This document shows, one piece after another, positions 10,150 through 18,484 of a stretch of 55,172 nucleotides of DNA (position 1 is its first letter; every line of letters starts with the position of its first letter). The position numbers and the translations under genes are program-made. Under the pieces are notes generated by a model. It did no database searches. It saw only the letters and a program-made list of their open reading frames with translations, and was not told the DNA's origin. Source of the stretch: Burkholderiales bacterium (GTDB taxonomy: Bacteria > Pseudomonadota > Gammaproteobacteria > Burkholderiales > Casimicrobiaceae); NCBI GenBank assembly GCA_025981645.1, contig JAICXH010000006.1, positions 1 to 55,172 of the forward strand, written 5' to 3'.

Positions 10150-10698
10150 ATGCCGACCGACCGTTCGCAGCCCTGGCATATCGCTGCCGTCACGCAAGGA
10201 GGGCGGCCGACCTTCGCGCGCTTCGCTGCGGGCGCGGCGGTCGGTTGCGAGCTCGCGCTGTTGCGCTCGGCCGGCCTGTGGGACGTGCTCGCCTGGGTCC
10301 TCCTTCCTGCCCGCCTCGAGGCGGTGATCGCGCCGCTGCGCGCGCGCCTCGACGACACGGTGCCGCGGTTTCTCGCCCGCGCTGGCACCCGCGTCGCGCA
10401 GGTCGAGGACGACCCACGCCCGGTCTGGGCCGACCGCTTCGGCTGGCGGCCGCTCGCCGATGAGGGCGAGGCCGAAGCCGTCGCGCGCGCGCTCCTCCGC
10501 AAGCCGCTTCGTGCGGAGCTCGTCGAGCGGCTTGCCGACTATCCGTTCTGGGACAGCGTCTGGCTCGGCGCCCCGGCGCGCCCGCCGGCGCTTCCGGGCC
10601 CGGTGTGCACCATCCCCCTCGCCGCGACGGCCTGCCTGCCGTCGCTTCCCGACCGCCGCCCGCGCGCGGCCGCGCACGGTCTCGAGGCGGTTCTTTGA
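10150..10698 (+). CDS. RAYT-like (REP-associated Y1 transposase family) protein lacking catalytic residues
   Basis: 182 residues. The layout follows REP-associated tyrosine transposases: an N-terminal strand and GGRPTFARF, the core strand AWVLLP, a VWADRFGWRPLADEGEA segment, a helix VARALLRKPLRAELV, and LADYPFWDSVWLG. In active members AWVLMPDHxH carries the HUH metal-binding pair and the helix reads ARYxxxNPxRAGLV with the nucleophilic tyrosine. Here those positions are R55 and E57, and A114, and the conserved Asn is K118. The frame is otherwise intact, with GC and codon use like its neighbours. This suggests a domesticated or inactive derivative whose role, if any, is not DNA cleavage. The last 40 residues are Pro/Ala-rich. 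The family call comes from by-eye alignment; function is unknown. Confidence 0.6.
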   Translation: MPTDRSQPWHIAAVTQGGRPTFARFAAGAAVGCELALLRSAGLWDVLAWVLLPARLEAVIAPLRARLDDTVPRFLARAGTRVAQVEDDPRPVWADRFGWRPLADEGEAEAVARALLRKPLRAELVERLADYPFWDSVWLGAPARPPALPGPVCTIPLAATACLPSLPDRRPRAAAHGLEAVL

Positions 10699-10742
10699 CC
10701 CAAATCAGATACTTGCCGTCGATGCCCGACGTCGTCCTGCGC

Positions 10743-10748
10743 TACAAT
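10743..10748 (+). promoter_or_regulatory. Candidate -10 box (TACAAT) of the hemA promoter
   Basis: TACAAT sits 25 bp upstream of the hemA ATG. TTGCCG at 10713-10718 is too far away (24 bp) to be a normal -35. Confidence 0.45.
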
Positions 10749-10773
10749 GCCGCGACGCGCATTCCGTCCAGAC

Positions 10774-12042
10774 ATGGCGCTCTACACGCTTGGCCTCAGC
10801 CACACGACCGCCCCGCTCGACGTCCGCGAGCGGGTCGCGTTCGCGCCCGAGGCCGTCACCGGCGCGCTGCGCGAGATCACGTCGCGGCACATGGTGCGCG
10901 AGGCGGCGATCCTGTCGACCTGCAACCGCACCGAGGTCTATTTCGACGGCGGCGAGCCGCGCGCGGTCGCGCGCTGGCTCGAGGACGCGCGGGGCATCCC
11001 GCCGGCGACGCTCGACCCCTACACGTACACGCTGCCCGATGATCGCGCGGTAACCCACGCGTTCCGCGTCGCGAGCGGCCTCGATTCGATGGTGCTCGGC
11101 GAGCCGCAGATTCTCGGCCAGATGAAGCAGGCGGTTCGCTCGGCCGAGGCGGCGGGCTCGCTCGGTCTCATCCTCAACCGGCTGTTCCAGCGCAGCTTCG
11201 CGGTCGCCAAGAATGTGCGCACGCAGACCGACATCGGCAGCGCGTCGATCTCGATGGCCGCCGCAGCGGTCAAGCTCACCGAGCGCATTTTCCCGTCACT
11301 CGCCGACCAGCGGCTGCTGCTCGTCGGCGCCGGCGAAATGATCGAGCTCGCCGCCACGCACTTCGCCGCACGGCGCCCGCAGTCGATCACCGTCGCGAAC
11401 CGCACGCTCGAGCGCGGCCAGAAGCTCGCCCAGCGTTTCGGCGCCGACGCGATCACGTTGGCCGAGCTCGCGAGCCGGCTCGCGCAGTTCGACATCATCG
11501 TTACCTGCACGGCGAGCACGCTGCCGATCATCGGCAAGGGCACGCTCGAGCGCGTCGTGCACATGCGGCGTCACGCCCCGGTCGCGATCGTCGATCTCGG
11601 CGTTCCGCGCGACGTCGAGGCCGAGGCCGCCGGGCTCGACGATGTGTTCCTGTTCAGCATCGATGACCTCTCCGAGATCGTGCAGGGCAACCAGCAGATC
11701 CGTCGCGAAGCCGTTGCCCAGGCCGAAGAGATGATTGCCGCACAGGCCGCGCACTTCATCCAGTGGCTGCAGGGGCGCTCGGTGGTTCCGACGATCGCCG
11801 CGCTGTCGCGGCATCACGACGCGTTGCGTCGTGCCGAAGTCGATCGCGCGCGCAGGCACCTCGCCGCAGGAGCGGAGCCCGAAGCGGTGCTGGAGGCGCT
11901 CGCGCGAGGGCTTTCGAGCAAGCTGCTGCACGCGCCGCTCGCGGCGCTGAACGCGGCCGGCGACACCGAGCGCGCCCAGATGACTGCGCTGTTCGAGCGC
12001 GTCTACGGCCTGCCGGGATCGGCCGGCGACGACGAAGCCTAG
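10774..12042 (+). CDS. hemA: Glutamyl-tRNA reductase
   Basis: 422 residues; the ATG of MALYTLGLSHTTAP is the family start. The catalytic cysteine C50 lies in STCNRTEVYFD. The NADPH-binding Rossmann domain (LLLVGAGEMIELAA) and a helical dimerisation C-terminus follow. The enzyme reduces glutamyl-tRNA to glutamate-1-semialdehyde, the first committed step of C5-pathway tetrapyrrole synthesis. It heads the hemA-prfA-prmC cluster common in proteobacteria. hemW, hemC, hemD, hemX and hemY lie within the next 24 kb. Confidence 0.97.
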   Translation: MALYTLGLSHTTAPLDVRERVAFAPEAVTGALREITSRHMVREAAILSTCNRTEVYFDGGEPRAVARWLEDARGIPPATLDPYTYTLPDDRAVTHAFRVASGLDSMVLGEPQILGQMKQAVRSAEAAGSLGLILNRLFQRSFAVAKNVRTQTDIGSASISMAAAAVKLTERIFPSLADQRLLLVGAGEMIELAATHFAARRPQSITVANRTLERGQKLAQRFGADAITLAELASRLAQFDIIVTCTASTLPIIGKGTLERVVHMRRHAPVAIVDLGVPRDVEAEAAGLDDVFLFSIDDLSEIVQGNQQIRREAVAQAEEMIAAQAAHFIQWLQGRSVVPTIAALSRHHDALRRAEVDRARRHLAAGAEPEAVLEALARGLSSKLLHAPLAALNAAGDTERAQMTALFERVYGLPGSAGDDEA

Positions 12043-12053
12043 TTCCCCCGCGC

Positions 12054-12124
12054 GCAAGGAGGCGGAGTCGCTCCGCCCGCTTGCATGTGACCCGGCAGCC
12101 GGCGGGTGCGGCGCGTGGCGCCGC
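12054..12124. repeat. Cluster of three hairpins between hemA and prfA
   Basis: The 102-bp gap holds an imperfect 14-bp stem (12054-12084: GCAAG..GGCGGAG, TCG loop, CTCCGCC..CTTGC), a short CCGGC-A-GCCGG palindrome (12092-12102), and a perfect 7-bp stem GCGGCGC-GTG-GCGCCGC (12108-12124). No T-run follows. The structures could attenuate or stabilise the hemA-prfA transcript. Confidence 0.5.
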
Positions 12125-12144
12125 GAAAGCCGGGCCGCTCCTCG

Positions 12145-13227
12145 ATGAAGACTTCGCTACGCGTTCGTCTCGACCAGATCGGCGCCCGCCTCGCCGAGCT
12201 CGACGCGCTGCTCGCGTCCGAAGACGCGACGCGCGACCTCGAACGCTTCCGCGCGTGGGCGAAGGAGCGCGCCGAGATCAATCCGGTGGCCACGCGCTAC
12301 GATGCGTACCGTCGCGCGGAAGCCGATCGCGCCGCGGCCGACGAGCTCGCCGGGGACCCGGCGATGCGCGCCTACGCCGCCGAGGAGCGTGACGAGGCCG
12401 CGCAGCGCCTCGAAGCGATCGAGGCCGATCTGCAGACGATGCTGTTGCCGAGGGATCCCGACGACGCGCGCAACGTCTACCTCGAAATCCGCGCCGGCAC
12501 CGGAGGCGACGAATCGGCGCTGTTCGCCGCCGACCTCTTCCGGATGTACGCACGCTACGCGGAGCGCCGGCGCTGGCGGTTCGACGTCGTGTCGGAGTCG
12601 AGCTCGGATCTCGGCGGCTATCGCGAGATCATCGCCCATGTCAGCGGCGACCGCGTCTACGCGCGGCTCAAGTTCGAGTCCGGCGGTCACCGCGTCCAGC
12701 GCGTGCCGCAAACCGAGGCGCAGGGGCGCATCCACACGTCGGCGTGCACGGTCGCCGTGCTCCCCGAAGCCGACCCGATGGCCGACGTCACGATCAACCC
12801 CGCCGAGCTTCGCATCGACACCTTCCGGGCGTCGGGAGCCGGGGGGCAGCACATCAACAAGACCGATTCGGCGGTGCGCATCACGCATCTGCCGAGCGGC
12901 ATCGTCGTCGAGTGCCAGGATGATCGCTCGCAGCACCGCAACCGCGCGCAGGCGATGGCGGTGCTCGCATCGCGGCTAGTCGATCGCGAACGGCGCGAGC
13001 GCGAGCAGAAGGAAGCGGCCCACCGCAAGAGCCTGATCGGATCGGGCGATCGCAGCGAGCGCATCCGTACCTACAACTTCCCGCAGGGCCGCGTCACGGA
13101 CCATCGGATCAATCTCACGCTGTACCGGATCGACGCGATCATGGACGGCGACCTCGACGAACTGATCGATGCGCTCGCGCAGCAATTCCAGGCCGAGCAG
13201 CTCGCCGCACTCGGGGGCGAGGCGTGA
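12145..13227 (+). CDS. prfA: Peptide chain release factor 1
   Basis: 360 residues, the normal RF1 length, starting [16 protein letters not shown]. The peptidyl-tRNA hydrolysis motif GGQ is at about residues 231-234 ([18 protein letters not shown]). The C-terminal region has [14 protein letters not shown] and [19 protein letters not shown]1 releases peptides at UAA and UAG. The glutamine of GGQ is the substrate of PrmC, encoded two genes downstream in the same direction. Confidence 0.97.
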   Translation: MKTSLRVRLDQIGARLAELDALLASEDATRDLERFRAWAKERAEINPVATRYDAYRRAEADRAAADELAGDPAMRAYAAEERDEAAQRLEAIEADLQTMLLPRDPDDARNVYLEIRAGTGGDESALFAADLFRMYARYAERRRWRFDVVSESSSDLGGYREIIAHVSGDRVYARLKFESGGHRVQRVPQTEAQGRIHTSACTVAVLPEADPMADVTINPAELRIDTFRASGAGGQHINKTDSAVRITHLPSGIVVECQDDRSQHRNRAQAMAVLASRLVDRERREREQKEAAHRKSLIGSGDRSERIRTYNFPQGRVTDHRINLTLYRIDAIMDGDLDELIDALAQQFQAEQLAALGGEA

Positions 13228-13240
13228 TGCGGAGCCGGCG

Positions 13241-13792
13241 ATGAAGCGACCGTGGCGCGCGACGCGCCGCCTCGCCCTTTCCGAGATCGGCGAGCAGCAC
13301 GCCAACGAGTTGCACGAGCTCGACTCGGATCCGCGCGTGATGCGCTACGTCGGCCACGGCCGCCCGGCGACGCGCGCGGAAATCGACGCCGTCATGCGAC
13401 GCGTTCCGCGGGCGTACGGTCTCTACCCCGGCCTCGGGACCTGGCGGGCGGCGCGTCGCGACAACGGCGACTTCGTCGGCTGGTTCGCGCTCAAGTACAT
13501 TCCGCGCACCAGCGTCGTCGAGGTCGGCTACCGGCTGCGTCACGGGGCGTGGGGACGCGGCTATGCGACCGAGGGCGCGCGCTCGCTCGTCGAGTATGGC
13601 TTCGAGGAGCTCGGCCTCTACCGGATCGTCGGCGTCACGCACCCTGACAATATCGCGTCGCAGCGCGTGCTCGCCAAGGCCGGGCTTGCCGACATCGGCT
13701 GGGGCCACTACTACGCGCGCCCGGTGCGCGTGTTCGAGGTGGTGCGCAACGCCGGATGGCGGCCGTGCTGGGAGGGCGATGCTGCGCGCTAG
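13241..13792 (+). CDS. GNAT family N-acetyltransferase
   Basis: 183 residues; the ATG has GGAG eight bases upstream. The acetyl-CoA-binding segment is RHGAWGRGYATEG, followed by the beta5-alpha4 signature VGVTHPDNIASQRVLAKAGL. It resembles RimJ/RimL-type acetyltransferases that modify protein N-termini or small amines; the substrate cannot be read from sequence. It is inserted between prfA and prmC, which are usually adjacent, and overlaps prmC by 14 bp, so it is co-transcribed with the release-factor genes. Confidence 0.87.
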   Translation: MKRPWRATRRLALSEIGEQHANELHELDSDPRVMRYVGHGRPATRAEIDAVMRRVPRAYGLYPGLGTWRAARRDNGDFVGWFALKYIPRTSVVEVGYRLRHGAWGRGYATEGARSLVEYGFEELGLYRIVGVTHPDNIASQRVLAKAGLADIGWGHYYARPVRVFEVVRNAGWRPCWEGDAAR

Positions 13793-14675
13793 CGCCGATT
13801 GCGTGGCGTCGGCGCTCGCCGCCTGCGGCCTCGACCGCATCGACGCCGAGGTGCTGCTCGCCCGCGTGCTCGGCCGCAATCGCGCGTGGCTGATCGCCCA
13901 CGCCGCCGACCCGCTGCCCGCACCGCTCGAAGCCGAGTTCGCCATTCTCGTCGCGCGACGCCGCAGAGGCGAGCCGGTCGCCTACCTCACCGGCCGGCGC
14001 GAGTTTCGCGGCCTCGTGCTGGGCGTCGATCCCGCCGTCCTGATTCCCCGTCCCGAGACCGAGACGCTGGTCGAAGTCGCGCTCGCGAAGCTGCCGATCG
14101 ATCGCGCGACGCAGGTGCTCGACCTCGGTACCGGATCGGGCGCGATCGCGCTCGCGGTCGCGCACGAGCGCCCGCTCGCCCGCGTGCTCGCGACCGATCG
14201 CTCGCGAGGCGCGCTCGCCGTCGCGCGCCGCAACGCGCGGCGCCTCGACCTCGCGAACGTCGCGTTCGCGGGCGGCAACTGGTATGAGGCGCTTCGCGCG
14301 AAGCCCGCGGCGGCAGCGTCGCGAATGTTCGATCTCATCGCCTGCAATCCGCCCTACGTCGCGGAAGGCGATCCGCATCTCGTGCAGGGCGATCTGCGCT
14401 TCGAGCCGCGTCGCGCGCTCGCCGCCGGACCCGATGGGCTCGATGCGCTGCGCGCCATCGTCGCCGGTGCGGGCGCATGCCTTATGCCCGGCGGGTGGCT
14501 CGTCGTCGAGCACGGGTACGACCAGGCTCGCGCGGTACGCGCGTTGTTCGCTCGCGCGCGCTTCACCGAATTTGCCGCAGCGCGCGACCTCGCGGGGATC
14601 ACGCGCGTCGCGGCGGGTCGGCGCCCGATGTCGCAGAACAGCGTTTCCGTGTCGCAGAACGGTGCTTCTGCGTGA
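13779..14675 (+). CDS. prmC: Release factor glutamine methyltransferase
   Basis: 298 residues; the ATG has GGAGGG just upstream, inside the end of the GNAT gene. The N-terminal helical domain is followed by REFRGLVLGVDPAVLIPRPE, the SAM loop DLGTGSGAIALAVA, and the active-site NPPY at about residue 190 (CNPPYVAEGDPHL). PrmC methylates the GGQ glutamine of RF1 and RF2. The last 15 residues (MSQNSVSVSQNGASA) are encoded by an imperfect 21-bp tandem repeat and look like a recent extension. Confidence 0.95.
   Translation: MLRASADCVASALAACGLDRIDAEVLLARVLGRNRAWLIAHAADPLPAPLEAEFAILVARRRRGEPVAYLTGRREFRGLVLGVDPAVLIPRPETETLVEVALAKLPIDRATQVLDLGTGSGAIALAVAHERPLARVLATDRSRGALAVARRNARRLDLANVAFAGGNWYEALRAKPAAAASRMFDLIACNPPYVAEGDPHLVQGDLRFEPRRALAAGPDGLDALRAIVAGAGACLMPGGWLVVEHGYDQARAVRALFARARFTEFAAARDLAGITRVAAGRRPMSQNSVSVSQNGASA
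14629..14670 (+). repeat. Imperfect 21-bp tandem repeat at the 3' end of prmC
   Basis: Two 21-bp units (14629-14649 and 14650-14670) share the exact 11-mer TGTCGCAGAAC and most of the rest. They encode SQNSVSV and SQNGASA in the PrmC tail. Confidence 0.6.
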
Positions 14676-14712
14676 CCGACGGTCGCGCCGATCGCAGGAT
14701 CGGGCGTCCGGA

Positions 14713-14718
14713 TACAAT
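14713..14718 (+). promoter_or_regulatory. Candidate -10 box (TACAAT) of the S8 peptidase gene
   Basis: TACAAT 58 bp upstream of the GTG start, in the 100-bp gap after prmC. No clear -35. Confidence 0.4.
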
Positions 14719-14775
14719 CCGCTTCCCGTTCGCGCGCCATCCACCGCGCAGGCGCTTCGTCAGGAGGTTTCGCAG

Positions 14776-16620
14776 GTGCCGACCCGTTTCCTCGTTCCGC
14801 TCCTCGCGCTGGTCCTCGGCCTGGCCCCTGGCCTCGCCGACGCCAAGCCTCGCATCGCGAAGGCCGCTGACCTTCCGCGCTTCACCTACCGTATCGATGG
14901 CAAGGCCGAGGACGTCGTTCGCGATCCGGCGAAGTTCGCCCCGTTCGCCGCTGCCGTTCGCCGCGACGTTGAATCGGTGCTCGCCGACTACGAGATCGAC
15001 GACCACGCGACGCTGCGTCAGCTCGAAGGCGAGCTCGCGTTGATCGACTATCTCGAAGGGCGGCGCGACGACGCGCTGGCCCGGCTCGCGCGCATCAAGG
15101 CGCTGCAGGACAAGCCGGCCGCGAAGCTGATGTCGGGTCTCGTCATGCGGGCGCTGATCGGGGCGGACGTGAAGACCGGCAGTGCGACGTCGCAGGCCGG
15201 ACGCGACGAAGTCGGGCGACTCTTCGACGCCGAACTCGCCGGACTCCCCTACAACGTCGTGCAGAACGAAGTGAGGGAGCTGAAGGCCGGCCTCGAGCTC
15301 ACCAGCGAGGCGCTGATCCTCGGCTACGTGACGAACGTGATCCAGCCGACGGTCGACAAATCCGGCGGAACGCTGAGCTCCGATCTCGCACCGGCGCTGA
15401 TTGGCGCCCGCTACCGGCTGGTCGCCCTCCTTCCGCTGAAGGACGTCGGCGCGCGCAGCCTCGAGCGCTACCTCACCGCGCACCGCGTCGTAAAGCCCGA
15501 CATCTGGACCGCCCGCGACGTGACGCTCGCTCCTGGCAAACCCTACCATCCGGTGAACATCGCGATATGGGACAGCGGAGTCGACCTGGCACTCTTCCCC
15601 GGGCGCGTCGTCGACAACGCGTCGGGTAGACCCGCGGTGATCGCGTTCGACCGCTACTCCGAACCGGCGACGGGTGATCTGCAACCGATTCCCGCCAGCC
15701 TGCGCGACCGCATTCCGCAGTTGAAGGCGCGGCTCAAGGGATTTTCCGACCTGCAATCGAACATCGACAGCCCCGAAGCGACTGCAGTGAAGCAATACCT
15801 GTCGACGCTCAAGCCCGACGAGTACAAGAGCGCCGTCGAGAACCTCGGGCTCGCCGGGAACTGGATGCACGGCACCCATGTGGCGGGCATCGCGACGGCC
15901 GGCAATCCCTACGCACGCATCGTCGTCGGCCGAATCGAGTTCGACTGGCATCTCTTGCCCGATCCGTGCCCGAGCCGGGAGCTCGCGTTGAAGGACGCGA
16001 AGAACGCGATGGCCTACGTCGACTTTTTCAAGCACCACGATGTGCGCGTCGTCAACATGAGCTGGGGCGGGAGCGTCAAGGGCGTCGAGGAGGCGCTCGA
16101 GATGTGCAACATCGGTAAGGACCCCGCCGAGCGCAAGAAGATCGCGCGTGAGCTCTTCGACATCCAGAAGAGCGCACTGACGCGAGCGTTCGGGAGCGCC
16201 CCGGGAATCCTGTTCGTCGCCGCGGCCGGCAACAGCAATCAGAACGCGTCGTTCGCCGAGGACATCCCGGCCGACATCGCCTTGCCCAACCTCATCACCG
16301 TCGGCGCTGTCGACCAGGCTGGCGACGAGGCGTCGTTCACGAGCTACGGCCCGACGGTCGTCGTCGACGCCAACGGCTACCAGGTCGAGAGCGTGATTCC
16401 GGGCGGCGAGAAGCTCGCCGAATCGGGCACGTCGATGGCGTCGCCGCAGGTGGTGAATCTCGCCGCCAAGATGCTCGCCGTCGACTCCGGGCTCACGCCA
16501 ACGCAGATCATCGCGATCATCCGCGACACCGCCGAGACCACGCCCGACGGCCGGCGCAACCTGATCGATCCGAAGAAGGCGCTCGCCAAGGTCACCCCGA
16601 CGACGGTGCGCGCGGAGTGA
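14776..16620 (+). CDS. Secreted S8 (subtilisin-like) serine peptidase
   Basis: 614 residues from GTG with an ideal AGGAGG eight bases upstream. A Sec signal peptide (RFLVPLLALVLGLAPGLADA) ends near residue 23. A helical region of about 240 residues of unknown type precedes the catalytic domain. The triad is D266 (AIWDSGVD), H368 (HGTHVAGIA) and S553 (SGTSMASPQ); the oxyanion asparagine is in AAAGNSNQ. About 100 residues separate D and H, much more than in ordinary subtilisins, with a Lys-rich insert. A large prodomain-like N-terminus and the insert make it a distinct S8 subgroup. It should act in the periplasm or outside. Substrate unknown. The downstream glycosyltransferase starts 1 bp after its stop. 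Confidence 0.9.
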   Translation: MPTRFLVPLLALVLGLAPGLADAKPRIAKAADLPRFTYRIDGKAEDVVRDPAKFAPFAAAVRRDVESVLADYEIDDHATLRQLEGELALIDYLEGRRDDALARLARIKALQDKPAAKLMSGLVMRALIGADVKTGSATSQAGRDEVGRLFDAELAGLPYNVVQNEVRELKAGLELTSEALILGYVTNVIQPTVDKSGGTLSSDLAPALIGARYRLVALLPLKDVGARSLERYLTAHRVVKPDIWTARDVTLAPGKPYHPVNIAIWDSGVDLALFPGRVVDNASGRPAVIAFDRYSEPATGDLQPIPASLRDRIPQLKARLKGFSDLQSNIDSPEATAVKQYLSTLKPDEYKSAVENLGLAGNWMHGTHVAGIATAGNPYARIVVGRIEFDWHLLPDPCPSRELALKDAKNAMAYVDFFKHHDVRVVNMSWGGSVKGVEEALEMCNIGKDPAERKKIARELFDIQKSALTRAFGSAPGILFVAAAGNSNQNASFAEDIPADIALPNLITVGAVDQAGDEASFTSYGPTVVVDANGYQVESVIPGGEKLAESGTSMASPQVVNLAAKMLAVDSGLTPTQIIAIIRDTAETTPDGRRNLIDPKKALAKVTPTTVRAE

Positions 16621-16621
16621 C

Positions 16622-17467
16622 GTGCCGCTCCCGGCATCGCTCCAGGTCAGCGTCGTCACCTGGCGTCCGGATCGGGCGCTTCTCGAGCGCACGCTCGAAC
16701 GCCTCGCGGGCGCGATCCGCGCGGCCCAGGAGGAGAACGTCCTCGGGACCGTCCACGTCGCGCTCGTCGACAACAGCGAAGACGCCGACATCGCCGCCGC
16801 GGTGAGCGCGCTCGGGCGCGCACGCTTCGCCGGAACGCGGGTGCACGTCGCCTGCGTCCACGGGCATACCAACCTCGGATTCGGGGCCGCGCACAACCTC
16901 GTGCTGCACGGAACCGGTGCGAACTTCCACCTCGTGTTGAATCCCGACGCCGAGCTCGCGCCCGACGCACTTGCGGTCGCGGTCCGCTGGCTCGACGCGC
17001 ATCCCGAGGCGGGCGCACTCGCTCCGTCGGTCACGGACGCGAGCGGACGCACGCAGTATCTGTGCAAGCGCTATCCGGCGATCGTCGATCTCGTGCTGCG
17101 CGGCTACGCGCCGCGCGGGCTGCGCCGGATGTTCGCCCGGCGCCTCGCGCACTACGAAATGCGCGACGTCGTCGACGCAAGTCCGCCGCGCGATGTCATC
17201 GGCGTTCCGCTGATGTCGGGCGCGTTCATGCTGGTGCGGCGCGAGGCGATCGATCGGACCGGGGGGTTCGATCCGCGCTTCTTTCTCTATTTCGAGGACT
17301 TCGACTGGAGCCTTCGGCTGGGCAAGGTGATGAAGAATGCGTGGGTTCCGCAGGTGCGCATCGTCCACCACGGCGGCCGCGCCGCACGCAAGGGCCTCAT
17401 CCACCTCTGCCACTACCTCGCGAGCGGGTGGCGCTTCTACCGCAAGCACGGATGGAGGTGGCGGTGA
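16622..17467 (+). CDS. Family 2 glycosyltransferase, rhamnosyltransferase-like
   Basis: 281 residues, GTG start directly after the peptidase gene with GGAG in its end. It has a GT-A fold: VSVVTWRPD at the N-terminus, VALVDNSEDAD, NLGFGAAHN, LVLNPDAEL, then MSGAFMLVRREAIDRTGGFD and FLYFEDFDWSLRLGK. These are the marks of WbbL/rhamnosyltransferase-type GT2 enzymes that add deoxysugars to cell-surface polysaccharide. Its stop overlaps the start of the following epimerase (GTGA), so the two act together in surface glycan synthesis. Acceptor and sugar are inferred only at family level. Confidence 0.88.
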   Translation: MPLPASLQVSVVTWRPDRALLERTLERLAGAIRAAQEENVLGTVHVALVDNSEDADIAAAVSALGRARFAGTRVHVACVHGHTNLGFGAAHNLVLHGTGANFHLVLNPDAELAPDALAVAVRWLDAHPEAGALAPSVTDASGRTQYLCKRYPAIVDLVLRGYAPRGLRRMFARRLAHYEMRDVVDASPPRDVIGVPLMSGAFMLVRREAIDRTGGFDPRFFLYFEDFDWSLRLGKVMKNAWVPQVRIVHHGGRAARKGLIHLCHYLASGWRFYRKHGWRWR

Positions 17468-18471
17468 CCGTCATCGTCACCGGAGCGGATGGCTTCATCG
17501 GCGGCGCATGGTGCGCGCATGCGCGGGCGGCCGGACGGCCGCTGCGAAGGTGGGTCCACGCAGCCGGCGCACCGCAGGCGACGGATGCGCTGGCGAATGG
17601 ATCAATCGGTTCGCCGGGAGTAACCGCCACGATCGACCTGGAAACCGCGACGCACGACGCGCTCGTCGCGGCGCTCGCGGGAGCGCGTGCGGTCGTGCAT
17701 CTCGCGGGCCGCGCGCACGTCGTTGACCGACCGGACCGCGACGGTGCGGATCGGTCGTCGCCGGATTCCGTGATGCGCGGCCCCAACGTCGAGACGACCA
17801 CGCGGCTCGCTCGCGCGGCGGTGCAGGCCGGCGCCGAGCGTTTTGTCTTCGCGAGCTCGATCAAGGTCCACGGCGAGTCGACGGTGCGCGGACGTCCGTT
17901 TCGAAGCGATGATCGTCCGGCACCCGAGGACGCGTATGCGCGGAGCAAGGTGGCTGCCGAAGCTGCCCTCATCGGCGCTGCCGCCGGAACATCGATGCAG
18001 CCCGTCATCCTGCGGCTCCCGATGGTGTACGGGCGCGGTGCGAAAGGCAACTTTCGTCGCCTCGTCGAGGCGGTCGCGCGGGGTCGCTGGCTGCCGCTCG
18101 CGAGCATCGACAACCGGCGATCGCTGCTGTCGCTATCGAATCTGCTGGAAGCGCTCGACGCTGCGCTCGACGCGCCGGCGGCCGCGCCGCAACGGCACCT
18201 CGTCGCCGATGCCGACTCGGTGTCGACGCCGCAACTCGTGCGCGCGATCGCCGGGGCGCTCGACGTCGGTGCGCGGCTCCTTCCGTGCCCCGTCGCGCTG
18301 CTGAGACTCATCGGCACCGCGACGAACCGCGCGGGGGCGGTCGCGCGGCTGACCAACTCACTCGAAGCTGACACGACATCGTTCACCGCGTGGACCGGCT
18401 GGCGAGCGCGGCCGTTCGCGATCGACCGCGCGGTGGTCGGCGAAGGTGGCCGCGTACAATCGTCACGATGA
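17464..18471 (+). CDS. NAD-dependent epimerase/dehydratase (extended SDR)
   Basis: 335 residues from GTG with GGAGG five bases upstream; an ATG at 17452 is in frame but would place that site inside the gene. It has the Rossmann motif [28 protein letters not shown], and the active-site YARSK (Y-x-x-x-K), then [10 protein letters not shown]. It resembles UDP-glucose/UDP-GalNAc 4-epimerase-like enzymes (WbpV/CapD-type neighbours) that supply sugars for polysaccharide synthesis. Coupled to the upstream glycosyltransferase. The exact sugar nucleotide is not determinable. Confidence 0.85.
   Translation: MTVIVTGADGFIGGAWCAHARAAGRPLRRWVHAAGAPQATDALANGSIGSPGVTATIDLETATHDALVAALAGARAVVHLAGRAHVVDRPDRDGADRSSPDSVMRGPNVETTTRLARAAVQAGAERFVFASSIKVHGESTVRGRPFRSDDRPAPEDAYARSKVAAEAALIGAAAGTSMQPVILRLPMVYGRGAKGNFRRLVEAVARGRWLPLASIDNRRSLLSLSNLLEALDAALDAPAAAPQRHLVADADSVSTPQLVRAIAGALDVGARLLPCPVALLRLIGTATNRAGAVARLTNSLEADTTSFTAWTGWRARPFAIDRAVVGEGGRVQSSR
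18455..18460 (+). promoter_or_regulatory. Candidate -10 box (TACAAT) of the rph promoter
   Basis: TACAAT lies inside the last codons of the epimerase gene, 24 bp before the rph ATG. Confidence 0.4.
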
Positions 18472-18484
18472 TGGAGTCGTCGCG

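Noticed and set aside
7942-10677. Open frame of 911 codons antisense to recG and the RAYT-like gene
   Set aside because: Arg/Asp/Glu-rich composition typical of the antisense of GC-rich coding DNA; no recognisable domain.
10150-10698. Chorismate lyase (UbiC) as identity of the gene after recG
   Set aside because: Considered because of size and ubiquinone genes elsewhere, but the AWVLLP and DYPFWDSVWL segments and overall layout fit the RAYT family.
14599-17067. Open frame of 822 codons antisense to the S8 peptidase
   Set aside because: Composition is that of a shadow frame and the plus strand carries a complete catalytic triad.
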